DNA from: Chloroflexota bacterium
GTDB taxonomy: Bacteria; Chloroflexota; Anaerolineae; JAAEKA01
Direction of reading: 5' to 3'
Assembly: GCA_034717495.1 (NCBI GenBank)
Contig: JAYELL010000046.1
Location: forward strand, 1-41,253
DNA: 41,253 nucleotides
Position 1 is the first letter of the stretch. Every line of letters starts with the position of its first letter. Under the pieces are notes generated by a model that worked only from the letters and a program-made list of their open reading frames with translations, had not been told where the DNA came from and made no database searches. Of this stretch, positions 1 through 9,165 are shown one piece after another. Both the position numbers and the translations under genes were made by a program.

Positions 1-1132
1 GGCCTCCTGGATAACGCTCTACATCACCCTGACCGGACGGGTAGACGGCGATGGCAATCCACTACCCGATCTGACCTTCTACAACGGAGTCTTCGTCAAC
101 GTGGAGCACCGGGACAAGCAGTGGCTGGAGAACCACGGCCTTTGGCTAGATGGCCAAACCTGGCTCTACAAATACAGCGATCCCTACAGCCCCGATATCA
201 AAGAAGGACCTGACGGCGATAGCCCCGCCTATCAGGCCCTCCTCTTCAAGCCTTTCCAGGAATGCAAGAAGCCTCGAGACTGCAACACGCAACCCACCGG
301 TCAGGATTTCGTGGATACACTCAATCAGTGGATCAACATGGAGGGCATGCTGGCCTTTGCTGCCACAAGTGCCTTTCACATCAGCCCCGACGACCTCTTC
401 TCCAAGGGTAAAAACTTCTACTTCGTCGACTACAGCCAGACCGTGGACACCCCTCGTGAGTATATCGAGTGGGACCTGGACGCCGCCTATCAGGGCATGG
501 ACTACACAGCTGATATCTACGATGTTGGCGCCCGCAAGTTCGGCGTCTATGAGGATTGGATCGTCGACGATGGTACCTTCAAGGCTGAATATACTGAGAT
601 CATGCAGCGCCTGCTTGACGGGCCACTGAATGAAACCGATATCAACGATGCCCTTTCAGACTTCGAGGCGCTGCTCGGTGACGCCCTGGCGGCCGATCCT
701 CACAATGCCCTGGGTGATCCTGTGCCCGAGTACTTCTCAGATTTCCGCACCTGGCACTCGAATCGCATCGCCAGCGTGCTCAGCCAGTTGCCCTCGACGC
801 CACCCGAACCGGGGAACCCCGAGACGGCTCTGTATGTTGGTGCACTTGCCGGAGAAAGCGCGCCCGCGCCCAAGAACCGCTGGGATGCCACGGTCACGAT
901 CACTGTTTTTGTTGACCCTGAATCCCCTGACACACCATTCGAAGCCGCGACGGTATCGAGTGATTGGGGCAGCTGTGAAACCGATGACTCCGGAACGTGT
1001 CAGATCAGCAAGAACAACATCAAGAGCAATGTTGCCAGCGCTACCTTCACCGTCGCCGACATCACTGCGGATGGCATGTGGTACGATGCCGATGCCAACG
1101 CGGTAACGTCGGTCACTATCTATAAACCATAG
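1..1132 (+). CDS. CotH-kinase-like secreted protein, copy 1 (5' end outside window)
   Basis: The open frame runs from base 2 without a start, so the N-terminus lies upstream. About 376 residues are visible. The family signature is clear: a beta-hairpin NG-V-F-V-N-V-E-x-x-D-K-Q segment, then LYKYSDPY, INMEGML, the NFYFVDY strand and the acidic motif EWDLDAAY (near base 466-490), which matches the conserved catalytic/metal-binding aspartates of CotH atypical kinases. Known CotH proteins phosphorylate secreted proteins; the substrate here is unknown. After the kinase region (from about base 795) the C-terminus is an Ig-like beta-domain (NRWDATVTITVFVD ... CQISKNN), which differs from the C-terminus of copy 2. 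Bases 1-127 are identical to 1897-2023 of copy 2, pointing to recent duplication or gene conversion. No membrane anchor follows. Confidence 0.85.
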   Translation, partial: ASWITLYITLTGRVDGDGNPLPDLTFYNGVFVNVEHRDKQWLENHGLWLDGQTWLYKYSDPYSPDIKEGPDGDSPAYQALLFKPFQECKKPRDCNTQPTGQDFVDTLNQWINMEGMLAFAATSAFHISPDDLFSKGKNFYFVDYSQTVDTPREYIEWDLDAAYQGMDYTADIYDVGARKFGVYEDWIVDDGTFKAEYTEIMQRLLDGPLNETDINDALSDFEALLGDALAADPHNALGDPVPEYFSDFRTWHSNRIASVLSQLPSTPPEPGNPETALYVGALAGESAPAPKNRWDATVTITVFVDPESPDTPFEAATVSSDWGSCETDDSGTCQISKNNIKSNVASATFTVADITADGMWYDADANAVTSVTIYKP

Positions 1133-1159
1133 CGCGCACCTCGCTGGCCGCTGAGAACG

Positions 1160-1201
1160 TATAGGTTCGACGTGCCTTCACCCAGGCGCGTCGAACCTAT
1201 A
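1160..1201 (+). terminator. Hairpin downstream of CotH copy 1
   Basis: A perfect 13-bp inverted repeat TATAGGTTCGACG (1160-1172) / CGTCGAACCTATA (1189-1201), with an inner GCCT/AGGC pair, lies 28 bases after the stop codon. No T-tract follows, so it may be a transcript 3'-end stabiliser or Rho-dependent end rather than a classical intrinsic terminator. The rest of 1202-1426 shows no gene. Confidence 0.5.
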
Positions 1202-1429
1202 ACCTCCCTTAAGCAATTTCATTCTCTTGGCACCGTCCTGTTCCAGTCTTGCGCCAGCAAACAACTCAATCTGGATTTCCGCAGCCACCTCTTTCAGCAC
1301 TGGAATCAGCGCTTCTTCTCGTTGTTCACGATTGGTTCCCAGCGACGCTTGCACTCGATCCTGGAATGCGCTAAACTCTTATGACAGATGAGCGGGCATC
1401 CTTCGATGTACTTAGACAGGAGAAGAATG

Positions 1430-3187
1430 ATGACGAAAACACACACTTTCACCTTTGCACTCCTGATGCTGCTCGCCATGGGCTTCGTGCCCGCGGCGAC
1501 CGCGCAGGAAGCCGTTCCCGATTGGCCCGACCATTACGATCCCTTTACGTTGTTAACCTATCAATTGGAGATGACCGAAGCTGACTGGGATACGATCCGC
1601 TATGACCTGACCTTTGACATCGAGGTGCCGGCACTGTTCTGGGCTGAGGATGAAACCCCGATCCCGATCAACGTGCGCCGCAAGTCGGCCGATTCCTTCC
1701 CCCTGAATGATCCGGCTAATCCGGAAAAGGTTTCGCTCAAGTTGGACCTCAACGATTTTACCGGCGAAGCCTGGCATGGGCTGAATAAGCTGAGCCTGGA
1801 AAACGGCGACGATAACAACGTGGTCACCGAGGGCATGTCCTGGTACTTGCACCGCCTGGCGCAGGACGATGCCAATTTCGACTATACGTCCGGCCTGGCC
1901 TCCTGGATAACGCTCTACATCACCCTGACCGGACGGGTAGACGGCGATGGCAATCCACTACCCGATCTGACCTTCTACAACGGAGTCTTCGTCAACGTGG
2001 AGCACCGGGACAAGCAGTGGCTGAAGAACCACCTTCTGTGGCAAGGTGGCGATAATACCTGGCTCTACAAATACAGCGACCCCTACGAGCCCGCAATCAA
2101 AGTGGGTCCCGAGGATGAACTCGGTAATCCTGTTGATAGCCCGGCCTACGACACTCTTTTCTTCAAGCCCTTCCAACGGTGCACGCAGCCCTGCGCTCTC
2201 CAACCGGCGACGGAAACCGAGTTCGCCAACACGCTGACTGCATCGATCAACATGGAGGGCATGTTGACCTTCGCCGCGGTCAGCGCTTTCCACGTCAGCC
2301 CCGACGATCTCTTCTCCAAGGGAAAAAACTTTTTCTTCGTAGATTACACCCAGCCCCCGGCCCATTCTCCCGACCTTGCTCCCCTCCGCGAGTATGTCGA
2401 ATGGGATCTGGACGCGGCCTATGCCGGCATGGACTACGAAGCCGACATCTATAACGTTGGTGACGGGTCCGGCCAGTATGAGAATTGGATCATCGACAAT
2501 GAGATTTTCAACGAGCAGTACACTCAGATCATGCAGGATCTGATCGCCGACGACGGGTTGCCTGAGGCGACCGGGCCACTAAATGAGGCTGCTATCAACG
2601 GCGCTCTGACAGCCTTCGAGGCGTTGCTCGGTGACGCCCTGGATGCTGACCCGTACAATATGCTGGGCGACCCCGTGCCCGAGTACTTCGAGGACTTCCG
2701 CACCTGGCACTCGAATCGCATCGCCAACGTGCAGACGCAGTTGCCGCTGGCAGTGCTGCTGGCCAGTTTCAGCGCCAGCGCGCAGGCGAATCACGTGCTG
2801 GTGAGCTGGGCCACGGTCAGCGAGGTCGACAACGCCGGTTTCAACGTCTACCGCGGCCTCTCGGCCGGTGCCCCTGAAACCCTGCTGGGCTTCGTGCCCT
2901 CCGCTGTGCCAGGCTCGGCCCAGGGTGCAGGCTACAGCTATGCCGATCTTGACATCGCCGACGGCCAGACCTACTGGTACTGGCTGGAGGATGTGGACAC
3001 CAGCGGCGCCACCGGCCTGCACGGGCCGGTCAGCGTTACTTACCTGGCGCCCACGGCCGTCACCCTCAGCGACCTGACCGCCGGCGGCCAGCCGCCGGAG
3101 AACCTGAATTGGTTGTTGCCGGTCGCCCTCGCCCTCGCGGCAGCGGGTGCTGCGTTCGCCTGGCACCGCCGGGTCGCTGCGAATTAA
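1430..3187 (+). CDS. CotH-kinase-like secreted, membrane-anchored protein, copy 2
   Basis: 585 residues. ATG at 1430 is preferred over ATG 1427 because it aligns with copy 3 (MKKTYALTF...) and has AGGAGA 7 bases upstream. A signal peptide (hydrophobic FALLMLLAMGFVPAA, cleavage near AQE) is followed by the CotH kinase region: LSLENGDDNNVVTEG, the NG-V-F-V-N-V-E hairpin, LYKYSDPY, INMEGML, KNFFFVDY and EWDLDAAY (about residues 320-335). The last ~145 residues switch to a fibronectin-like module (VLVSWATVSEVDNAGFNVYR) and a C-terminal hydrophobic helix followed by HRR, i.e. an outward-facing tail anchor. That module recurs at the end of the 1511-residue protein at 4614. The likely location is the outer face of the cell membrane. 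Protein phosphorylation is inferred from the family; CotH proteins are also known in non-spore formers. Confidence 0.88.
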   Translation: MTKTHTFTFALLMLLAMGFVPAATAQEAVPDWPDHYDPFTLLTYQLEMTEADWDTIRYDLTFDIEVPALFWAEDETPIPINVRRKSADSFPLNDPANPEKVSLKLDLNDFTGEAWHGLNKLSLENGDDNNVVTEGMSWYLHRLAQDDANFDYTSGLASWITLYITLTGRVDGDGNPLPDLTFYNGVFVNVEHRDKQWLKNHLLWQGGDNTWLYKYSDPYEPAIKVGPEDELGNPVDSPAYDTLFFKPFQRCTQPCALQPATETEFANTLTASINMEGMLTFAAVSAFHVSPDDLFSKGKNFFFVDYTQPPAHSPDLAPLREYVEWDLDAAYAGMDYEADIYNVGDGSGQYENWIIDNEIFNEQYTQIMQDLIADDGLPEATGPLNEAAINGALTAFEALLGDALDADPYNMLGDPVPEYFEDFRTWHSNRIANVQTQLPLAVLLASFSASAQANHVLVSWATVSEVDNAGFNVYRGLSAGAPETLLGFVPSAVPGSAQGAGYSYADLDIADGQTYWYWLEDVDTSGATGLHGPVSVTYLAPTAVTLSDLTAGGQPPENLNWLLPVALALAAAGAAFAWHRRVAAN

Positions 3188-3210
3188 CATTCGACGATCA
3201 ACACGAGAAA

Positions 3211-3249
3211 CAGGGATCGGAGCTCAACCCTCATCATCTCCGATCCCTG
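3211..3249 (+). terminator. Hairpin after CotH copy 2
   Basis: A perfect 12-bp stem CAGGGATCGGAG (3211-3222) / CTCCGATCCCTG (3238-3249) lies 24 bases after the stop codon. There is no T-run. The core GGGATCGGAG is shared with the hairpin after the 4614 gene (9166-9204), so the duplicated 3' module includes it. The stretch 3250-3475 shows no other gene. Confidence 0.5.
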
Positions 3250-3475
3250 GCCAATCGATCAGGATCCTTTGATCAGGTTTGTTCCATTCCTGGCGCTATC
3301 CGATTCGATTTGGCAGCATCGCAGCATGCACTGGCAAAGAACAAAAACGTATTGGGGACATTGGACAGTGCCGATCTGATGCTCTTGGCGAACGTAGCGC
3401 GTCCGGCAGTGGCAAGAAGCAATCTCCTGTCAGAGGGCACTTGTTCACTCTCGGTTCACCAATAGGAGAAGAACG

Positions 3476-4387
3476 ATGAAGAAAACTTACGCACTTACTT
3501 TTGCACTCCTGCTGCTGCTGGCTACCGGCTTTGTGCCCACAGCAGCCGCACAGGAACCTGTTCCCGACTGGCCCGGCCTTTACGATCCAGAAACTTTGTT
3601 GAACTTCAACCTGGAGATGACCGAGGCCAACTGGCACACCATTGTCAACGATCTCACCTTCGATATCGAGGTTCCGGCGCTCTTCTCGGCCGAGGGCGAA
3701 GCACCGATCCTCGTCTCGGTGCGCCGCAAGGCCGCCACGAAGCTGGGCCAGGACAAGGTCAGCCTCAAGGTGGACATCAACGAATATACCGACGATGACG
3801 GCTGTGATAGTGATCACGGCTTCCCCGGTGCAACCTGCGTTGACAAATGGCATGGCGTCAAGAAGCTGAGCCTGGAAAACGGCGATGACAACAACGTCGT
3901 CACCGAAGGCCTGGCCTGGTATCTGCACACGGTTGCGGCAGATTCTGATCTGAACTACCATTCAGGCCACGCGGCCTGGGTGACAGTCACCGTCAATGGC
4001 GATAGCAAGGGCGTTTACGTCAATGTTGAACAGCCCGACAAACAGTATCTGAAGAACCACGATCTTTGGGAAGGCAGCGATGATACCTGGCTGTACAAGT
4101 ACAGTGATATCGACAGCCCCGAGATCAAGGTGGGTCCTGAAGACGAACTTCGCGACAAGAGGACTCCAGCGAAGAGTCTCGCCTCACACACACCGCGAGA
4201 TGCTTCGCTGCCGGCACCTGCCCGCATGGGATTCTGGCGTGTCTTCGGCCATTTTCCCCTTGCGAAGTTGACTGTCAGACCTGCTCAACATGACATATTC
4301 AGGCTTTTTGGACTTGCGAATAAGGGGCAGGAGTCGGTTACATGGGGGCATGATCTGTCATGTTCCCATGTAACCGACAAACTGTAA
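3476..4387 (+). pseudogene. Truncated CotH-kinase-like protein, copy 3
   Basis: It starts with a good RBS (AGGAGAA) and the same signal peptide as copy 2 (MKKTYALTFALLLLLATGF). Homology continues for ~226 residues through LSLENGDDNNVVTEG, the VYVNVEQPDKQYLKNH hairpin and KVGPEDEL. At about base 4152 it changes abruptly into ~77 residues with no resemblance to copies 1 and 2. The INMEGML, NFYFVDY and WDLD motifs are absent, so the kinase active site cannot form. The breakpoint tail contains a small inverted repeat (GACTC/GAGTC) and ends in a long hairpin (4333-4378). This is best read as a gene cut by recombination or element insertion. It could still make a secreted N-terminal fragment. Confidence 0.75.
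4333..4378. repeat. Long near-perfect hairpin at the broken end of CotH copy 3
   Basis: GTCGGTTACATGGG (4333-4346) pairs perfectly with CCCATGTAACCGAC (4365-4378). The inner CATGA (4349-4353) pairs with TCATG (4358-4362) around a 4-base loop, and the two G.T positions between them extend the RNA stem to about 21 pairs. There is no T-tract. It could be the end of a decayed mobile element, or a palindromic repeat; nothing beside it encodes a transposase. Confidence 0.6.
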
Positions 4388-4409
4388 GCATTTTGTAATC
4401 TTCGAACTA

Positions 4410-4438
4410 TTGACTCACCATGGGCCATCTGGTATCAT
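4410..4438 (+). promoter_or_regulatory. Predicted sigma-70 promoter of the SdrD_B-repeat protein gene
   Basis: TTGACT (4410-4415), a 17-base spacer and TATCAT (4433-4438). It predicts a transcript start near 4445 and a 5' leader of about 170 bases before the ATG at 4614. Confidence 0.5.
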
Positions 4439-4462
4439 TCATAGTGGCGAAAACCATGCCGC

Positions 4463-4518
4463 GATGGGCGGGACAGACCAACTGGGAGCCACTTTGCATG
4501 GCCCATCTCTGTACCGCC
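4463..4518 (+). promoter_or_regulatory. Structured 5' leader with possible pseudoknot
   Basis: Two complementary pairs interleave. GATGGGC (4463-4469) matches GCCCATC (4501-4507). GGCGG plus ACAGA (4467-4477) match TCTGT plus CCGCC (4508-4518). The order a-b-a'-b' means the helices are either mutually exclusive (switch) or form an H-type pseudoknot. No known riboswitch consensus was recognised. Function is unknown. Confidence 0.3.
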
Positions 4519-4613
4519 AGGGTGATCAACCCTAAAAAAACGGGGAGCACATTCTTCGACGAATACATAGCATGACAGTGAGCTACCCAGACTCATAACA
4601 GGAGAGAAAAAGT

Positions 4614-7600
4614 ATGTTGACAAACAAAGAAAAACCGAGGCGCTCCGGCGGCACCAAAGGCGCTCGCCGGCGCACCACATGGGCGGGATTGGCCATAGTC
4701 CTGGCAATGCTCGTTGCCCTCTTGCCGGGAACGTTGCCTGCTATCGCTACCACCACGCCGACATTTGACGGCTTTGTCGACCCGCAGTACCTGACCTTCG
4801 GCACAACCGTGTCCTTTGCCGGCGTCGGCACCGGGGCAAATCTGTACGTCATCGACGATGCCGACGACGGCAACATCTGGCTGACCTGGGAGATCGACCG
4901 CAGTTTCGTCGACAACAGTTATGACGATGACGGCGTCAACGGCCAGAGCCAGCATCCCTCCTGGGCGCCGGGCTACCAGCACCGCTTCCGCGACCTGGCC
5001 GAGAGCGACCTGCAGCAGATGCAATTTTACAACAGTTGCGGTGAGCTGGCCGTGCATGTCACCATGGACTACATCGACGGCTACGGAGGCCTGGAAGCCT
5101 GCGGCGGCCTCAAACCCGTTCCCGTCATCGGCGGCAAGCTCGACATCAACGGTGGCGGAATCGGCGACGGAACCACTGACCCGGCTGATAACGGTTCCTA
5201 CTTTGGTATCGAAATTCTCAACGGATGCCTGGACCTGGACGGCGATGGCACTTCCTGTCCCGACACGAACACCGGCGCTTCAAACGTCTTTGGCGGCACC
5301 GACGATCATGCAGCGGCAGGGGCCGGCTTTTTCGGGCTAGCGCCCACCTCCTGGCAAATCATCGATGGGATCCTGCAAACCGCAGATACCACTTATTCCG
5401 GCATCAATCTTATCGCCGTCACCGGCGGATACGCCGTTGACATGAACCTGGATAGCAGCATCACTGCGGCTGACAATGGTTCGCTTAGCGGGATTACCGT
5501 CACAGCCGGTGTCCTTTCGGCACCCGATGGACCGTTTCAGCCCAATCCGGCATTCACCGTTGCCAGCGGCCTGATCCAGGAGCCTGGTCCCTTGTACCCA
5601 TCCGGCTGCGGAACCATCCATTCCAACACCAACTCGGGCTACGATGCCAACCTGTACACCAGCGAATCCATCCGCTGGTCAATCAATGGTGACGACTGGA
5701 CCAAGTTTGACTACACCACCTCTTTGGTCGGCAATCTAAACCTTCCGGTTCCTCGCAGCGCCGGTCCTACTGCTTCCGGATACTGCGTATATAATCCCGC
5801 AGGCCTGCTTCCTGGAGGCGAGGGAGATTGCGACAACTATGGCCTAAATCAAGGTGACCCAGGTCCACCCCCAATTGCACCAGCACCAAATGACCTGCTC
5901 GGCAATCAGAGTCCCTACGGTGCAGAGTCGCCCTCCTGGGAGACTCCCCCGGGCACCGACTACGTGCCTCAGGCCGCCTACACCGCCGGCTGGGAGTACA
6001 GCCTGATCTACGAGATGAAGATCGACCCCAGCGTGTTTGTTACCACTAACTGTCCGGCTGGAGGCATCAGTCCATACCTGACCAAGCCGCTCGAGTTGCA
6101 CGCCTCTCCCAACAAGCTGGGCGACACCTATGTTCCCGTCCGCGTTGTTTTCGGCGCCATCGGCAACTACGTCTGGCTGGACGAGAACAGCGACGGCTAC
6201 CAGGATGCTGGTGAGCCGGGCATTCCCAACGTGGCCGTAGTGCTCTACGACAAGGAAGGCAGCGAGATCGCCCGCACCTACACCGACTCCCACGGTGGCT
6301 ACCTGTTCACCCGCGATTCCGCAGGCGAGCCCCTGTCTGCCGGCCTCTATTATGTGGATGTGCTCGACGGCACCGACACAACAGCTTATACGCTGCCTCA
6401 GCAGGATATGACGCAGACAACGCCCAGTACGCTGGCCGACGCCGACTTCGGCAACCAGGATCATGGCTCGACGTCGATTCCGAGCACGGCCTTTACCGGG
6501 TATGAAGTGATCATTGGCGGCGCGCTGCCAATGGAAAACCTGACGGCAGACTTTGGTTATAACTACAACCCCGACAGCGACGTCAACGGCGGCACCAACT
6601 TAGCCGCCCTGGGCGACCGGGTCTGGGTCGATACCGACGGCGACGGCGCGCAGGATCCCAATGAGATCGGTGTCTCCGGCGTGGAAGTGACGCTTTACTA
6701 CGATCAAAACCAGGACGGCGTGTATGACGAACCTTATTCCGTGGGCGGTTATGTTCCAACCACGACTACCGACGCCAACGGCTACTACCTGTTTGACGAC
6801 TTGCCAGCTGGCGCTTATGTGGTGACGGTCACAGGCGACACGGGCGCCAGCCACGATATTCTCGGCACCTACACTCAGACAGGCGATCCGGACGACTTTG
6901 GCCAGCCGGCGACATCGCCGGACAATACGACTACTGTCGCGGTAATCCTCGGTCCTGGCGATGTCTTCCTCAACGCCGACTTCGGCTATCAGCCGCCGGC
7001 CGATGTTACCGGCGAAATCGGCGATACCATCTGGTTCGATGCCGACATTGATGGAAATGGCCCCGCATTGCCTCCCGCCAACGATCCCGGTGGCGCTCCG
7101 GTCAATCAGGGCAATGGCGTCGAGGATGACAGTAATGAATACGGCATCCCAGGGGTAACGGTTGCCTTGATCAAGGACAGCAATGGCAACGGCGAGTGGG
7201 ATGCCGGCGAGCCGATCGTCGCCACCGACACAACCGACGCGAAAGGCCAATACCTGTTCCAGGGTCTGCCCGTGACCATCGGCACAGATGACTACCTGGT
7301 GTGGGTCAACGACACAGACAACGTTCTCGGCTGGTTTAAGCCCACCTACGACGCGGACGGCCCACTTCTGCCCGCCGGTGGCCTGGTCACTGGACTGGGC
7401 ATTAGTTCGGTCCTGGATCTGACCACCGACACGGCGGCGTTCATGGACCAGGACTTTGGCTATACGCCGCTCGAACATGAGGTAGACAAGGGCTTGATCG
7501 GCGACACCATCTTCTATGATGCTGATCCAAACGACGGTAACGCCTACAATCCTGCCGCGGGCGACACGCCCATCGAAGGCGTACTGGTGCAGTTGTGGAA

Positions 7601-9149
7601 TCGCCAGGGCAATAAAGTTCTAGCGACCACCGCGACCGATGAAAATGGCCTCTACTACTTCGGTGGCCTGGATCCCGATAGGTATCAGGTCGAAGTTTTT
7701 TCCGGCAACTTCCTGCCCGGTGGTGTATTGGAAGGGTTCGCCAACACCGCCGACCCCGACAATGACCAGGACAACAACTCCGGCGTGGTTGATATCCGAA
7801 ATAGCCCCTATATCGATCTGGACCAGGATTTCGGCTACCGGGCAACGGACAATCCTGGCTCTATCGGCAACCTGATCTGGGAAGACCTGAACGCAGATGG
7901 TGATGTCGATGCCGGTGAGAATGGCATCGAGGGCGTGACCCTGGACCTCTACCGCGACCTGAACGGCGACGGCGATGTCGATCCCGGAGAGCCGCTGATT
8001 GGCACCACCAAGACCGATGGCAGTGGCAACTACCTGTTCGAAGGTCTGTCCACGACGGATAACGGCGTAGGAGCAGCTGGTGCAGACTACATCGTCGATG
8101 TGACCGATGTGGACGGCGTGCTGCATGGCTACTGGCATTCCCTGGGAATCGCCGGGGCTGACAACAACAGCCAGTTAGACCCGTATGCGGTCTCGATCAG
8201 CGTTGCCAGCCCGGACAACCTGACGGCGGACTTCGGCTACTACGTCAAGCCTGCTGCCGTGGGCAACTGGGTCTGGACCGACATTGACAAGAACGGTGTT
8301 CAGGATGATGGGGAGACCGGCATAAATGGGGTGGTGGTGCAACTGGGGATCGCATACCCCGATGGTACCGCAATTACCCTTGTCACAGTCACCGCCAACG
8401 ATCCGGAAGGTAGCAGTCCCGGCTGGTACAGCTTTGGTAACCTGCTGCTGGACGAGGATTACGCGACGAGCAGCGGAACCTTTGGGGCTGCCCCCAACCA
8501 GCCTGCTCATGTGGTTTCAATAACAGTGCCCCCTGGCTACTACAAGACCTTAATCAACGCCGCAGGCAGCACGTTTATGAACGACTCCGACAACCACGAC
8601 GGAACGCCCGCGCAGGCAACCCAGGGTCAGAACGACGTGACGCGAAATGCTGATCCTGACGCGGAAAGCAACCCGAATGCGGGCTACGACTTCGGTCTGA
8701 CCGACACTCCGCTGGCGGTGTTGCTGGCTGACTTCGCGGCTGCAACCCAGGCGAATCATGTCCTGGTCAGCTGGGCCACGGTCAGCGAACTCAACAACGC
8801 CGGCTTCAACATCTACCGCAGCCTCTCGGCCGGTGCCCCTGAAACCCTGCTGAACTACGTGCCCTCCCAGGCGCCCAACTCTGCCCAGGGTGCCGATTAC
8901 AGCTACGCCGATCTTGACGTCGCTGACGGCCAGACCTACTGGTACTGGCTGGAGGATGTGGACACCAGCGGCGCTACCAGCCTGCACGGGCCGGTCAGCG
9001 TCACCTTCATGGCGCCCACCGCTGTCACCCTCAGCGACCTGTCCGCCAACGACCAGCCCGAAAGCCTGAACTGGTTGTTGCTGGCTGCCATGGCCCTTGC
9101 GGCAGTGGTCGCAGGCTTTGCCTGGCGCCGCCGCATCGGTGTGCAGTAA
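4614..9149 (+). CDS. Giant secreted SdrD_B-repeat surface protein with C-terminal membrane anchor
   Basis: 1511 residues; ATG follows AGGAGAG with good spacing. The N-terminus has a basic stretch, then a hydrophobic signal (LAIVLAMLVALLPGTLPAIA). Residues ~40-510 form a unique region with two Asp-rich, dockerin/EF-hand-like segments (KLDINGGGIGDG... near 172 and VDMNLDSSITAADNGS near 270). Six SdrD_B-type repeats follow, each opening with a G-[NDT]-x-[VI]-W-x-D-x-[DN]-x-[DN]G calcium-loop-like motif, at about bases 6157, 6604, 7015, 7495, 7858 and 8257. These domains are rigid Ca-binding stalk modules in surface adhesins. The last ~145 residues duplicate the fibronectin-like module and tail anchor of CotH copy 2 (...LNWLLLAAMALAAVVAGFAWRRR). 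No LPxTG is present. Likely a cell-surface filament or adhesin; substrate or partner unknown. Its placement beside CotH kinases makes it a candidate substrate or partner. Confidence 0.85.
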   Translation: MLTNKEKPRRSGGTKGARRRTTWAGLAIVLAMLVALLPGTLPAIATTTPTFDGFVDPQYLTFGTTVSFAGVGTGANLYVIDDADDGNIWLTWEIDRSFVDNSYDDDGVNGQSQHPSWAPGYQHRFRDLAESDLQQMQFYNSCGELAVHVTMDYIDGYGGLEACGGLKPVPVIGGKLDINGGGIGDGTTDPADNGSYFGIEILNGCLDLDGDGTSCPDTNTGASNVFGGTDDHAAAGAGFFGLAPTSWQIIDGILQTADTTYSGINLIAVTGGYAVDMNLDSSITAADNGSLSGITVTAGVLSAPDGPFQPNPAFTVASGLIQEPGPLYPSGCGTIHSNTNSGYDANLYTSESIRWSINGDDWTKFDYTTSLVGNLNLPVPRSAGPTASGYCVYNPAGLLPGGEGDCDNYGLNQGDPGPPPIAPAPNDLLGNQSPYGAESPSWETPPGTDYVPQAAYTAGWEYSLIYEMKIDPSVFVTTNCPAGGISPYLTKPLELHASPNKLGDTYVPVRVVFGAIGNYVWLDENSDGYQDAGEPGIPNVAVVLYDKEGSEIARTYTDSHGGYLFTRDSAGEPLSAGLYYVDVLDGTDTTAYTLPQQDMTQTTPSTLADADFGNQDHGSTSIPSTAFTGYEVIIGGALPMENLTADFGYNYNPDSDVNGGTNLAALGDRVWVDTDGDGAQDPNEIGVSGVEVTLYYDQNQDGVYDEPYSVGGYVPTTTTDANGYYLFDDLPAGAYVVTVTGDTGASHDILGTYTQTGDPDDFGQPATSPDNTTTVAVILGPGDVFLNADFGYQPPADVTGEIGDTIWFDADIDGNGPALPPANDPGGAPVNQGNGVEDDSNEYGIPGVTVALIKDSNGNGEWDAGEPIVATDTTDAKGQYLFQGLPVTIGTDDYLVWVNDTDNVLGWFKPTYDADGPLLPAGGLVTGLGISSVLDLTTDTAAFMDQDFGYTPLEHEVDKGLIGDTIFYDADPNDGNAYNPAAGDTPIEGVLVQLWNRQGNKVLATTATDENGLYYFGGLDPDRYQVEVFSGNFLPGGVLEGFANTADPDNDQDNNSGVVDIRNSPYIDLDQDFGYRATDNPGSIGNLIWEDLNADGDVDAGENGIEGVTLDLYRDLNGDGDVDPGEPLIGTTKTDGSGNYLFEGLSTTDNGVGAAGADYIVDVTDVDGVLHGYWHSLGIAGADNNSQLDPYAVSISVASPDNLTADFGYYVKPAAVGNWVWTDIDKNGVQDDGETGINGVVVQLGIAYPDGTAITLVTVTANDPEGSSPGWYSFGNLLLDEDYATSSGTFGAAPNQPAHVVSITVPPGYYKTLINAAGSTFMNDSDNHDGTPAQATQGQNDVTRNADPDAESNPNAGYDFGLTDTPLAVLLADFAAATQANHVLVSWATVSELNNAGFNIYRSLSAGAPETLLNYVPSQAPNSAQGADYSYADLDVADGQTYWYWLEDVDTSGATSLHGPVSVTFMAPTAVTLSDLSANDQPESLNWLLLAAMALAAVVAGFAWRRRIGVQ

Positions 9150-9165
9150 CACAAATCGACAACTT

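Noticed and set aside
1172-1384. 70-codon ORF between CotH copies 1 and 2
   Set aside because: It starts inside the hairpin loop after copy 1, has no RBS and no recognisable protein features.
3296-3961. 221-codon minus-strand open frame over CotH copy 3
   Set aside because: Antisense shadow of the signal peptide and kinase region; composition follows the complementary strand.
6600-7478. 292-codon minus-strand open frame
   Set aside because: Complement of the Asp/Gly-rich SdrD_B repeats, which produce long Val/Ile/Ala-rich antisense frames.
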